Source: Oxytricha trifallax (taxonomy: Eukaryota; Ciliophora; Spirotrichea; Sporadotrichida; Oxytrichidae). Taken from it: 64,000 nucleotides of DNA. The stretch spans positions 1 through 64,000 of the forward strand of contig ARYC01001138.1 in assembly GCA_000711775.1 (NCBI GenBank), given 5' to 3'. Positions within the stretch are counted from its first letter, which is position 1. Each line of letters starts with the position of its first letter. Both the position numbers and the translations under genes were made by a program. Shown here piece by piece: positions 1 through 11,463 of the stretch. Under the pieces are notes generated by a model. It was not told where the DNA came from and did no database searches. It saw nothing but the letters and a program-made list of their open reading frames with translations.

Positions 1-387
1 ATGCCAAGAAACGATTACTTTAGCTGCAGGGGTGAGAGAGATTCTAAGCAGAGAATCAAACAATATCTCGATAAAAATGAATAAATGATGGTCTCAGAGA
101 ACTTGCATACTCAACTATTATCAAGCCAAGCTAAGAGAATTAACAAACAATAGAAACGATCAAACATCAACTTGGAAAGATAAAATTCAGAGAACTGCCA
201 CATGACTCTAAGCTTATGTTTGTGTGAAATATTTTAAAAACTCGCTTGTTATACTCACTTAAAATACTAATATTTAAACATTAAACCTACATAAACCCTA
301 TTAAAACCCTAATAAAGTATGCACTAATAGTCTACTTTTATCAATCAAAAACTCAATCAAACTACTGAAAGGGTTTTGGGGTTTTGA
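1..387 (+). CDS. partial ORF running into a transposon end
   Basis: Frame 1 is open in the TAA/TAG=Gln code from the window edge to a TGA at 385-387. The first ~75 residues are charged and Gln/Asn-rich and look coding; the last third is low-complexity and reads through the telomere-like repeat itself. Because a G4T4 terminus lies at 369-384, the ORF probably belongs to a telomere-bearing element whose body lies to the left, outside the window. I recognise no domain. It could equally be the tail of a host gene with chance read-through. Confidence 0.35.
300..384 (+). mobile_element. right terminus of a TBE-like DNA transposon
   Basis: The sequence ends in GGGTTTTGGGGTTTT at 370-384. Read inward from the right, the C4A4 repeat is followed by a block (TTTGATTGAT near 25-50 bp from the tip) also seen at the same place in the inverted repeats of the element at 19800-21010. 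Telomere-bearing elements (TBE) of oxytrichids have C4A4-tipped inverted repeats of about 78 bp. The matching left end is not in this window, so only the end is called. Confidence 0.5.
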
Positions 388-1031
388 TTCCCTTGTCTAA
401 ATCATCATGTGAAAGATACTAAATAAAATATATAAATTTAAAGTTTGATTTACAAAATAGAGTGAGAATGAGGAGCATCCCAAACCTGCTATAAAATTTA
501 GAAGCCACAATACTGTTTGCATTTTTATAATTTGTAATTATTTACCCAAATTGCATAAATATTATTATAATTGAATAAAATATCTGGTATTAAAATGGAA
601 TTCAAATAAAATAAACCTAAATTCGATAATTCGGTTATTTATATATATGGAGCTACTAGCTCTTCTTACTAACATAATATATATTTATAATTTCAAATCA
701 AATTTTATTCATATATTTTTTCATGATGTTATCACTGTTAAGGCAAGCTTTATTAGATTTTATGTTATATACTCGAGACTTATGATCTTATTTATTGCTT
801 TTTAGAAAAGTTTTCAGGAATTTTTTAGTTCACCCCAAGCTTACTCATATCAACATTTATTAATGGAGTAATGAAGCTAATATTTTGATTAAGGCCTGAG
901 ACTTTCTTATTTTACTATTTTAAAGATTTGTGATTGAAATTCTTGGTTAAGAAAGTGAAGGCATATTTAAGCAATCAGAATTATATAATCATAAAACAAA
1001 CATTATTTTACAAATCTATCATAAAGTTAAA

Positions 1032-2039
1032 ATGGAATAAGCTGCTTCACCAGCAATTGACTTTCAAAAAATGCTCAAAGAAGAAAAATAGAAGTCAAAA
1101 GAAAAGCTTACATTGAAAGTGAGCTCAATTACAAACACCTACAACATGCTTTAAGACCTCAGACACATTTTAATTTTGGACTTTAGATCTCCAGAGGAAT
1201 TTGAAGAAGCAAACATCAGACGAAGTATCAATGTAAACTTGGAAAATTATCAACATGCTTTAATGGGACTTTTTGCTACTAAACCTTAGGATCATGCTTC
1301 ACATTACATATCAGACGATTTAAAGAGAGTCTTGTTTGTTCTGCCCAAGGATGATTGGAAAAACTATGAGAAAAAACTATCATAAGAGATCGAATAATTA
1401 GGCAATGAAGTGATGAACGCATACATGGAAAGAATTGGAAAAGCTTACTTCTTTAAAGATTTCCCTGAATTCAGACAGAAGTACAAGTTTATGTGTGTTG
1501 GCTAGGGCACTTCTTATAAGCAAAAGATTAGATCAATTTGTAGATACCCAAGTGAGATAAAAGAAAATCTCATCTATATTGGAAACATGATGAATGTAAT
1601 TGATAAGTCTAACTTCTAAGTGTCTTCCTTAGGATTCAAGACTATCATTTATATATCTTCATAGAAATTCGATCACTTACATGAATTACCAAACATGAAT
1701 GTACTTCACTTTGAAGCGCATGAGCCATCAAAGCCTCAAATCGATTTTGATGCAATTATACAGCAAGTTCTAACTCTAATTTCTACAAAAGAATAGACTC
1801 CTATACTTATCTTCGATGTGAGTGGAATTCTTAGCGCAGCTGTTGGAGTTAAAATCATGCTGGAAACTAATAAAGCCTGGTCAAAAGAGATAGCTATGGC
1901 ATATATCATAAATAAGAGATACGAAGCTAAAGATATGCCCTCATGGTTATACTCATAGATTTTATTAGGAGGGTAGAAGAAAGTTAAATCAGAGCCTCTT
2001 CCTATGGATGGAATAAATAATGGTTAAAGCCTTGAGTGA
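1032..2039 (+). CDS. rhodanese-domain protein with degenerate dual-specificity phosphatase domain (STYXL1-like)
   Basis: An uninterrupted 335-codon frame in the ciliate code, from ATG at 1032 to TGA at 2037-2039, with many in-frame TAA/TAG read as Gln. Residues ~30-70 resemble a rhodanese start (DFRSPEEFEEANIRRSINV). The middle and C-terminal half (IRSICRYPSEIKENLIYIGN onward) resemble a dual-specificity phosphatase fold. The active-site loop that should read HCxxGxxRS is instead FDVSGILSAAVG, with no catalytic Cys or Arg, so the phosphatase part should be inactive. This domain order matches MK-STYX/STYXL1 pseudophosphatases. No IES is seen. It converges on the next gene with ~100 bp between stops. 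Family call is from recognised motifs, not a search. Confidence 0.7.
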
Positions 2040-2141
2040 AATTACTTTAATAATAAGGGATTGAATGTAAACTATAAGTGATTATGATGTGTATAATGAA
2101 TTTAAGTAAATCTATAGTATATGTAATTTTACAAAATTTAT

Positions 2142-4557
2142 TCACAATTAACTTTTGAAATATGAAGTAGTGTCCTCATACTAATCATGATAGTTTGCTA
2201 ATCCTAGCTCTTTCAATGATCTTTTATTCATTGAAAATTCTATTGGATTAAGTTTCAGTTTATTTTCAATTTCCATTTCTCGTTTTTGTCTAATAAGCTT
2301 TTCAAGCTCCCTTTTTATCATTTATTGCTTGTTTATTTTATCACTCTTGATTTTAGATTATTATTCATAGTAATCATTAACATTTCTATTTACAAGTTCA
2401 TTTTCAACTATTTTATTATAAAACTTTTCTTCTTACTACTTTTATTTCCTTTCCTCGATTTGATCCATATGTGTCCTTCTCAAATCTTTATTTATTTTGC
2501 TCATTAATCGCTGCTTTTCATCAAGGATAAAACTCTGTCGCATTTTTAGTTCTTGCTATTGCTGTTCTGCAAGTCTCTCAATCTATTGACCTCTCTCTTG
2601 CTCAATAGTGGAGTAATTTCTTATTGCACGATCTTTGTGAGCTTGAATAATGAGCTAGTTTCGAGTGTCCTTTGACTTTATCATATGTTAATAATCGTCA
2701 GAGCTCTTTTTCAACCATTCATCAGTCCTTTTTACAGCAATTTATTCTAAAACTTTTTCATTCTCATTTAAAGGGTTTAATGCTTCAAATAAATAATTTA
2801 AGAATTAAATTAAGATTGTAGCAAAAATTTTACCCACTCTTATTTTCACTTTTTTTAGTTATTTCTTTTGTAGATATAAGGTTCTTAAGAAGATTTTGAG
2901 TTTCTAGTTTTTTCTATTTCCCTTCTTAAACTTTCTATTGATCCAGCTTAAACAATACATGAATCCCACCATCAGCATTATTAGGCGTAAGTGAGTTTTA
3001 GAGTTACTATTAAATCATAAAATCTTTGGTAGTCTTATTTTGCAAATTGAATTCTACACTTTTAAGAAGCTAGTCTTTCCTTTGTTATTTCTATCTCTCT
3101 TCTTTTTATTTCAAAACATCGATTGTTTAATTTATCATTTCTCTATCATGAAGTTTTTATGAGTTCTAAATGCCATTAACAGTAAAATGCTTATTATGAA
3201 CTTGCTATTCTAAATATTCCTTCAGCTATTTTTATCTCTCTAGCTTTTTCATTTTACTTTGGTACTGCTCGATTTAGTATTTCTTTAAGTCATGCATCCT
3301 CAAAGCATCCCATACACTCACTTATTAATCTTTATTGGTCTTACTTTATGAATAAATTTATGATTAATTCGTTCTTGATATATCAGAGACTAATCCACCG
3401 CCGTTCCCAAGAGCTTAATAAGCATTTTTCCTAGATTAAAAATCAGGGGAGTCTAAAAAGTAGGGTATCGATTGAACTGCCATGCTTGAGTTCACACTTG
3501 AGTAACGATTTGATTGCTTGTCTAATGCCACTTACTTTTTCAAAAGTGAATTGCCATTAAATCTTGTCTTATTATTGCTAACTATCTTTTCTAATTAAGA
3601 ATTATAGGAGTCATGTGGGTTACTAAAGCCTGCTATCTTTGGCAAAGAGATTGATTTGAAATTTTAGGCTAAATCATTGTTTCTACTCTAAGAAGATACT
3701 TAACCAATTTAACTTGGTTACGCCATTACATTTGATATAGAATCGAGATTTTCATCAAGATTATTGAACACTGAGTTGAAGTTTGAATTTGACTTTGTAT
3801 TTTCGTCATTCTAATAAATCTTGATATTCTATTAATTTTATGTCTTTTACAATGTCTAAGGCTTAAAATTAATTGAAGTTGAGCGGATTTTATGCTAGTT
3901 TTATACTAGAGATTTGGCATTTACAATTGATGCATTTCTACTGTCTCTTAATCGGACTTTTCCTTGAAGAATTGAAAACTTTCTTTTTTCTAGGTCCAAT
4001 TTGATATTTAGGTATAGAGTAAAAAAAAATTAAAGCAATATTCTGCTGACTGAGGTTTTAATCTAAGGAAGCATCGCCTTCATTTAATGTCGAGCTTTAT
4101 CCAATTTTTCTCATATAAAAATAATTATACTATTTAAATCTCTTTATGATACTTTCTAAAGGTCAAATACTTTTATTTAAAATACTTTTCCTTAATTTTC
4201 TAAATCAAATTAAAATTTAAACCCCTATTTTCTAGCACATTAAGATCCTAAATTCAAATTTTATGAGTTATATATATATATATATCATGTATAAGTTATA
4301 ACATTTCCTCCACAATATAATAAAAAAGGGATACGATTTTATTCTAATATTGTGTTCATGACACTTCCTTATTAAAATCTAATATCTCTTTTGATTTAAA
4401 TTTAGGTTAGCTGACTTACTTTCTATTCAATTTGCTTTTTAGAAATTAACTTAAATATTTCAGCATTTATCACTTCTTGATTACTTATCCCATATTTTGT
4501 CAACATTTATTGCTTGAAGTCTCTCAAAATCGCCTGATTTTTAAGTTTATCGCTCAT
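2142..4557 (-). CDS. coiled-coil hypothetical protein, interrupted
   Basis: Minus-strand gene ending at TGA 2142-2144. A long frame runs from 4083 down to ~2840. A 55-nt GT-AG intron (2783-2837, donor GTGGGT) restores the frame into the C-terminal part. A further 5' exon starting at ATG 4555-4557 (MSDKLKNQAILRDFKQQ) can be joined through a GT-AG intron or IES between roughly 4125 and 4370; this join is less certain. The protein is rich in Gln, Lys and Glu, with long heptad-like stretches (LKKYQIEQYQSKMKKLERQ; RGQQIERLAEQQQQELKMR) suggesting a coiled coil, and a Ser/Asn-rich N-terminal half. No enzyme motif. Cytoskeletal or ciliary roles are common for such proteins, but none is shown here. 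Confidence 0.65.
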
Positions 4558-4907
4558 TTCTGTGAATTATTATATTTTATTAAAAATTGTAAATATTTTT
4601 AATTTGCTTTTATTCTGATAATTAAATTCAGTTACAAAGATAGGACCAAAAAATTATTTAGACAATAAAATTATTAAAGTTTAAATATTAATATCAAAGA
4701 TTAAAAATTAATGATTTTATGAAAATGATAAGAAGATGAAATAAATATTGTAAATGCAATAAATAAATTATAAATCATATAAGAGAAATAATTTACAGAA
4801 ACATAAGATTATAGTCACCTCTTGTAATTCGAATTATGTGCTCCCGATATAAACCACTGTATATACTTTTCTGAGCAAACAAAATATAGAATTAAATATT
4901 TAATGCT

Positions 4908-5357
4908 ATATATGTTCAAACCGAGACACCACTCCTCTCACACTACTCCCTACTTTCTCCCCATTCACTATAATTCTCTAATTCATAGAAATTTTACCTA
5001 CTTGGTCTGATATAAAATACTAATAATATCATTCATTTTTCAATTTATATATCTTAAATTATCTTTACTTAGTATAATTAAAAGTAAAAATAATTTATCA
5101 TACTTTTAATAACACTAAATGAAGATGATTTGAGAAATATAAAATCTTAAAAAGAATATTTGAATATATTTTATTTATCTTTAGAACCATATATCATAAG
5201 AACTTGATCTATTTGGTAAAATTAAATAATAAATCATAATATTTGTATTATATCAGAATTAGATTAAGATAAAGAGGGAATAAAATTCATATAAAATATG
5301 GCATTATAGTGGAAGAGTGGGAGGGTTCTTGATGGGGGTCTCGGTTTGAGCATATAT
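4908..5357. mobile_element. MITE-like element with ~20 bp terminal inverted repeats
   Basis: The left end ATATATGTTCAAACCGAGAC is matched, inverted, at the right end (one mismatch: ATATATGCTCAAACCGAGAC). The ~450 bp interior is AT-rich, has weak further arm similarity (CACTATAAT on both sides) and no coding frame. It is probably a non-autonomous DNA element. A target duplication is not clear. Confidence 0.55.
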
Positions 5358-8300
5358 GGATTAAAATATTTTTTTATTGTTTCATTAAATATTTTAAATT
5401 ATTCAAACAGTTGAGAATCATAGGATTTGAACAGAAATAGTGACTTCTAAATTCTGCCCTGATAATGCCATATTATCAGACATAGTTACTCATTTCGAGA
5501 CGTAGTTCTTAATCTTTAAAATGATATTACTATTATAAAGAATTTTTATATTTGAAACAAAATTGCATTTATATTTATTAATCGGAAAATAAATCAGCTT
5601 CATCACTTAAATTTTGAAAATACATTTATTAAATTGGTGAATAGCAATAAGCTTTTATCATACAAAATTAAAAATTTTATTTATAATTTTCACTATGAAA
5701 TTAACTCTTTAGAGCTAAAATAATCATTAATTGCAATTAGTCCCACGACTATTATTGTAGTAAGGCATTTTAGTAGGAGAAATAAAACAAAGTTACATAA
5801 ATATGTGGCTATAACGTTTCAAATAAGTTTAGTATGATATTTATTATTAATGAAGAATTAAAATATGTTGGATATAACTTATATCAAAGCAAATTACATT
5901 AAAAGTTAAGATGTCAAGAAAAGATATTATTTTACTTTATTTCTGAAGAAATTTTTAACTTGAATTTATAATTGGAGAGTTCTAATGAGAGTTATCCAAT
6001 TAAATTCACGTTTAATTGCTCCAGGATTAAACAAAGTAGTTTAATCAATGCTATGTCTAATTTATTTTTTATTCAATATTTAATGAACCTAGGATTATTA
6101 AAACTAAGTCAAATCTAACTTCTACTAATTTTAATTATAATAACTTAGTTAAATTATTTCTCAAATCCCAATGTACTTCTTTAATATTTTACTTAGCTAT
6201 AAAACGAGTCAAAATATGACATGCTGGTTCTTATGATGACATAAGAGTTTTATTTTCCAAGTTGGACATAGACTGAACATTGTACATGAGAAGCCGAGTC
6301 AAAATTATTTATGTATAAATATATAATTTCAAAAATTTATAATTATTTAGGAGGTAGGATTTAGTGTCTGATAGAATTTATCGTGGGAAAAAAACATAAA
6401 TTTCTTAGACATTTATTCAATTTAAAAAAAGATGAAATTATTCGGGCACTACAAAATTAATCATACAATATTTAAATTGTTTGAGGCATTATTGTAGGAA
6501 TACATTTGATTTTGGAAAATAATAAATAAATTAAAATACAATTTCTAAAAATATTGGCAGTTAACTTTCTGGAAACCTAGACAATATGGTACTTGTTCGA
6601 TAGAGAATTCAAAATTAACTGGACTTTACTATTGGCGGTACCCCTCTATCGCATCGTAGGAATGAGATAACTCAACTTTAATTTTTGGTGATTTGTTTAG
6701 TTGATTTTAATGTAAAAATTAAAGTTGAGTTATCTCGCTCAAGAGATGCGATAGAGGGGTACCGCCAATAGTAAAGTCCAGCTTATTTTGAATTCTCTAT
6801 CGAACAAGTACCATATTGTCTAGGTTTCCTGAAAGTTAACTGCCAATATTTTTAGAAATTGTATTTTAATTTATTTATTATTTTCCCAAATCAAATGTAT
6901 TCCTACAATAATATTATGTAATTCTAAATTTACTTGATATTTTATATTATGATTTAAATTATTTTGCAGTACATCGTAATAATACAATATTATTTTAAAT
7001 ATATAATCAAATTTTTTATTAGTTAATCAATAACATTATATATTATTTTAAATCATTAAGATGACACATTAAGTATATCCAATTAAGCTAAAAAAACTAA
7101 AATGATAATTTAGGCATTGGAAAGCAGGATTTTAGATAATGACTTATAGAAATGTTGCGAATTACTTATAAGCTGAAATTAAAATATAGAAACACGAATT
7201 ATTGTAATTATTACTAGAATCAGTAAACAAAATTATATCTTACTTTATTTATTTAAATGGAATATGTCTTTTATTATTATTATTTTTTAAATAATCAGGA
7301 ATGATTTAGCTCAGAAAGACGCTTAGAAATAATTTTACAATAATTATAGAAAAATAGCTACAAATTTAGTTATTATTAATAATGACCTCTGAATAAGAAA
7401 CATAGACATAAATTTATAACTTAAGCACGATTTAGGGATTTCCAAATATTTAAATATAATTAAAATGGTTAAAGCTAATCAAATGAACGAATTATTAAAT
7501 ATACATTACAATAATTATATAAAGATTCTGAGAGCATCTTTCGAAGTTGAATTAAATTTAAATATTAGAAAAGTAGTCGACAGGCTCGGCTGAGGTTTTA
7601 AGGTTCGATTAAAGAAAAACTTAAAACAGTTTTATTTAATATTATTTTTATAACTTAGCCATTATTATTAAATAATAAGGATCTTTAAGGGCTGTAATAA
7701 TCACAAAATCATTTATTAATATCTATTAATATACTCGTAAAATTATTATTTTAATAGTTTTTAGGTGCCAGATAAAACGGCCCAAACTAACTAAAATTAA
7801 TTTTACAATTTTGTACATCAATTCATTTTTTTTACATAAAATGAATTGATATTAACACACATTACAAAATTTAAAATTATTTTGCTCTAAAATTCATTAT
7901 ACATATATCATTTATATTAAAGTATTGAGATAGTATGAAATTTAGAATAATCTCTTTGCTTCTTTTTTTTAATTTTTAATGATTTGGGAATTAAGAGAAT
8001 AAAATATTAATAATGATTATTTTTTTTAAGAATGATCTATTAAATTGATCCAAATTGTTTTTCATTTGTCAATAACATAATTTAACTTTACACATCGATT
8101 CACCAGACATTAATAACATTTCAAATTAAAACTCTAAAAGTCGACCTATTACTAAGATACAGAAAAATTTGTTACTTATAGAGAAATTTATCTACTTGTG
8201 ACATCATAAACATATAAGAACTATAATAATATTAGAGAAAAACTTAGACTCGTGTGCTGCAACAATAAAGATTAGAAATTATTATATATGCTGAAAACTT

Positions 8301-9540
8301 ATATTCCTTTCATGTTTTCTATATAATTTATAAAGATGATCGTAGCACGCCTAAAAATGAGAGTTATAATAACATTAAAGATTTGAGAGTTTTTAATTAA
8401 ATTATTATAATATAAAATGAGCAAGTAATTTCGACTGTGATTTAAATCTCTGCAAGGATAATAATAAATCATATATGCAAAAACCTTCAAAGTTTTTAAT
8501 ATAAGCAAAATGCTTTTTATACAATTCTCACCCAGATTCTTCATTCACAAAAAATAAAAACGGAATTTTCCAGTCTAATTTTTGTAAATTATTTTGATTT
8601 AGCCTCTTGCCATATAGGTTATTTTGACTTTAGGATGAATTTAATATAAATTGGTGTTTTGCCCATATTATTTAATCGATAAATTAGTAATAATAATGAT
8701 GAAATCTAGCTCACACACCTGTTTGACTCATTTTTCTGAGTTAACGTGCAAAGAAAATCCCTAAATTTTTTAATTAAATCAATGTTAAATCATTCATTGT
8801 AGAATTCTTTGTTTTTTATTTGTATAAATTGAGATGACTAGGATTTAAAATGAACGCTCAATAAAATTATGAAATTTTACCAAAGAGAGTAGTAATTAAA
8901 GAAAATAGTTTACTAATAATTTAGAGAGAACCCTATATAAAGAAATTAGAGACTCGAGCCTACTTGTAGAATCATTTTTAATGATAAATTCATTTATTTT
9001 ATCTGTGCTTTAGATATAAATTAAGTAGCTACACATGGAGTCGCAGTATCATCAAAAGTAACAACTCAATTTGATATCTAGCGATAGCTTACAAGACCAA
9101 TGACTGTTAACTATATAAAATGCACTCTTCATCTAAAAGCTTAGTTTTTAGTAAACTAATATTTGTATATTTCACACAAACTTTAATAACTTTAAAGACT
9201 TCATTCGAGACTTAATAGCAGTTAATAAATAGCAGTCGTATACGTTCTTTATATAAAGATGTAAATAGCTTTAAATATTCAGATGGGTGGATCTTCAATA
9301 ATATTTTTTTAGATACTTTTAAATATTAATTATATTTAATGCGTTTGCAATTTATAAATTTTGCATAAATAAGATTAGTCGCTTTAAATGGAAGATAGTG
9401 TTATTTATATGATAATAGGGTCAGATATCATTTGCATTATTTATTTGACCTACTTATATTAACCATACTATTTAATATTTAATAATATTTGTCTATATTG
9501 TGGTTTTGAAATTATCCGTACCAAGAAAAAATTAAATATC
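5358..9540. other. gene-poor AT-rich DNA
   Basis: No convincing frame in either strand in the ciliate code. Apart from the long hairpin at 6488-6912 I see nothing here. It is probably micronucleus-limited spacer. Confidence 0.5.
6488..6912. repeat. long perfect-like hairpin (inverted repeat, ~199 bp arms)
   Basis: Arms 6488-6686 and 6714-6912 are near-identical reverse complements separated by a ~27 bp loop; the outer tips read ATTATTGTAGGAATAC and its complement. Only scattered mismatches are visible. The arms contain the least AT-rich part of this region (GGCGGTACCCCTCTATCGCATC-type core, split by a small bulge). No ORF. It is most likely a foldback transposon or MITE, and any transcript would form a long double-stranded stem. 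Confidence 0.85.
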
Positions 9541-9542
9541 TA

Positions 9543-10455
9543 TCAATAAATTTTAGACACATCAGTTATTTCCTCTACAATGATGTACTTGAGTTGCCTG
9601 CATGTGGAGCACAGGTCGATGAGTGCCATGATGCCCTGGTCGCTGATTTTGTTGTCCGATATGTCCAGGTAGTCCAGAGTGGTGTTGTGGTTCTGCTTCA
9701 GGCAGTCCACCAACTCAATTATTGAAAAGTCACTCAACGCATTCCCCGCAATCTTCAAACGCCTGATCCAACTCAGGTAGGTGCTCTCTATTTGGGGTAG
9801 CATGGCATGAAATCCATCCTAAGTTAAGTAATAGTAAGAAAGATCAAGCTCATCACATATTTATGTAATTAATGGTATATTTGCTATTTATTTCTTCCTT
9901 TTTAAGTTTCTTCAGGTTCATCAGGATCAATCCCCATTAAAATCTGATTCTTTTCAAAAGCTTACATTTAATCAAAATCGTTGTCATATAATCTACATCC
10001 TAAATCTCTCTCGTCCTCTTCATAAAAATCTCCCATTATTTATTGTCTTTTCTTTAAATCTTCAAGTCCCTAATCTTTATTCTTTAAATTAACTTTTGGA
10101 GTTGGATTGACCAAAGAGTCCTTATAAATTTAAGATATTTATGAATAAAATCCTTAAATTTCTATAAATATTTGAAATGTAATATATAACTCCAACTCAA
10201 AAGGAGTCATAACGCTCCATACAAATGGATTTTACCCTATTTAGTTCCTTATTTATTCATTATCAGATCTGTAAAAACTCATTCGTTAAAATCCTCCACT
10301 CAAAGCTCCAGCAGACCTATCTGGCAATGCAGATTTGATCACAGTTTTTATTTCGCCTGGCTTTGATAAAAAAATATTATTATTCGTATTCTTGTTTAAT
10401 TAATCTAAAAGATCTTTGTTTTTTGGTATTACTTCTTTTACCTATCAAAATTTAT
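9543..10455 (-). CDS. hypothetical protein with C-terminal leucine-rich repeat tail (5' end unresolved)
   Basis: A frame opens after a TGA near 10455 and runs to 9857. A 38-nt GT-AG intron (9819-9856) joins it in phase to DGFHAMLPQIESTYLS and an LRR segment ending at TGA 9543-9545. The upstream part is acidic (MGDFYEEDERDLGCRLYDND; ILMGIDPDEPEET) with no recognised domain. The LRR part (LDYLDISDNKISDQGIMAL) is nearly identical over ~250 bp to the tail of the scrambled calpain gene at 14390-14640, but the end is shorter (VEEITDVSKIY). The start is not fixed: no in-frame ATG before residue ~55, so an upstream MDS or exon is probably missing. Confidence 0.55.
9554..9803 (-). repeat. duplicated LRR segment (copy 1; copy 2 at 14380-14632)
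   Basis: About 250 bp almost identical to 14380-14632, with only a handful of differences, in the same orientation. Similarity starts at the shared AGACACATCAG and stops near the TTTGGGG before the methionine or isoleucine of the LRR start. Because it is far more similar than the flanks, it is a recent duplication or gene-conversion tract. Confidence 0.85.
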
Positions 10456-10501
10456 AGGGGATTTTCTAAATAATTAAATTATACTATGTTATATAACAGA
10501 T

Positions 10502-11399
10502 TTCTATTAAATATTCATTCTTCAACTTAAGTTCTACAAAGCTTTACAAATTTTAAAAATTTATAAGGTTTTGTTTCGAATATTATGTCGTTTGGTGAAC
10601 AATTAAAGAAGAATAGTTTTGTCTTATCATTTGAATATTTAGTTAGTGGAATTACGCAATATTTACCTTAGGTAACTGTAAAATTACATTCTAATGATCT
10701 TGAAGGTTATGCTTTTTTAATCAAAACCTTTTTGTTGTAAAGAACATGCATATTTAAATATTATTTTGTTCATTTTAAGTACGATTAATCCCATACTTAC
10801 TCTTTGGTTTTTGTAAGAATCTAAGCTTATTATAACAAATAAGTTTTTTCTACCAGGGATTGTCAAACGTAAAGATAAATTGTTTGTTATTTAACCAATT
10901 TGAGTTTCATCTAATTGAATTAACTATAACTACAACAAAAATACACAATTATTGAATTATAATATACAATAATCTTATAACAAATATGCCATCTTCGACA
11001 TTCCATCTGTGAATGTATCTTTCGTTATCAGAGTAGCCGTCAAGTAGATTCATGTTATTAAATTTCTACTTGAAATCTGCTGTCCATACTGTGTCACTAT
11101 CGCTGAAGGGTCAGTAACTATATTTCTATAAGTCTTTATTATATTATTAATCTTTTATATATTTTTAAATAAAATCTGACTTAAGAACTCAATATTCTTA
11201 ATGCATTAAATAGTTTATCTTTGTCAGTTATCTGTTTGGGATCAATGAAAAATGTCTCTGGATTCACGCCAAGCATATCTTATAAAGCCTCCTCTGGAGT
11301 ACCTATGTGCAAAGCGAAATATCTACCATGAAAAAATTAAAAATATTTAATGATACCCAGAATAAGTTCTTATTCTCACATCTTGCAAAGAAAGGGATA
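10502..11399 (-). other. even-numbered MDS cluster (MDS 2,4,6,8,10) of the scrambled calpain-LRR gene
   Basis: Five coding islands, read on the minus strand, that make no complete gene alone but fill each gap of the odd cluster at 14.2-16.3 kb. MDS2 11349-11399; MDS4 11186-11332; MDS6 10977-11112; MDS8 10763-10921; MDS10 10502-10554 (pointers included). Each end carries a direct repeat with the odd cluster: TATCCCTTTCTTT, GTATCATT, TTCATG, AATATTGAGTT, GACCCTTCA, ATATTTGTTAT, AATTCAA, AAAATGAACAAAAT, AAAATTT, AATAGAA. Every join keeps the frame and recreates calpain family motifs, for example EWNGPF+SDSDTVWT and EDGIFVM+KLEDF. Spacers between islands are 16-208 bp and AT-rich. This is the odd/even scrambling known from oxytrichid germline genes. 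Confidence 0.9.
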
Positions 11400-11463
11400 T
11401 AATAATTAATAGAAATCCTAATTTTAACATTACTAAAATTAAAAATTAGTTTTAAAATAGTGA

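Noticed and set aside
5405-5470. tRNA-like T-loop sequence (GGATTTGAAC)
   Set aside because: No matching acceptor or T-stem pairing on either strand.
10585-11080. Long plus-strand frame in ciliate code starting MSFGEQLKKNSFVL
   Set aside because: Overlaps the even MDS islands that are proven by pointers on the minus strand; composition is poor and it is probably a shadow.
9860-11400. First read as a second, colinear calpain gene
   Set aside because: The islands lack the protease parts needed, do not join each other in frame, and fit exactly as the missing pieces of the 14-16 kb gene.
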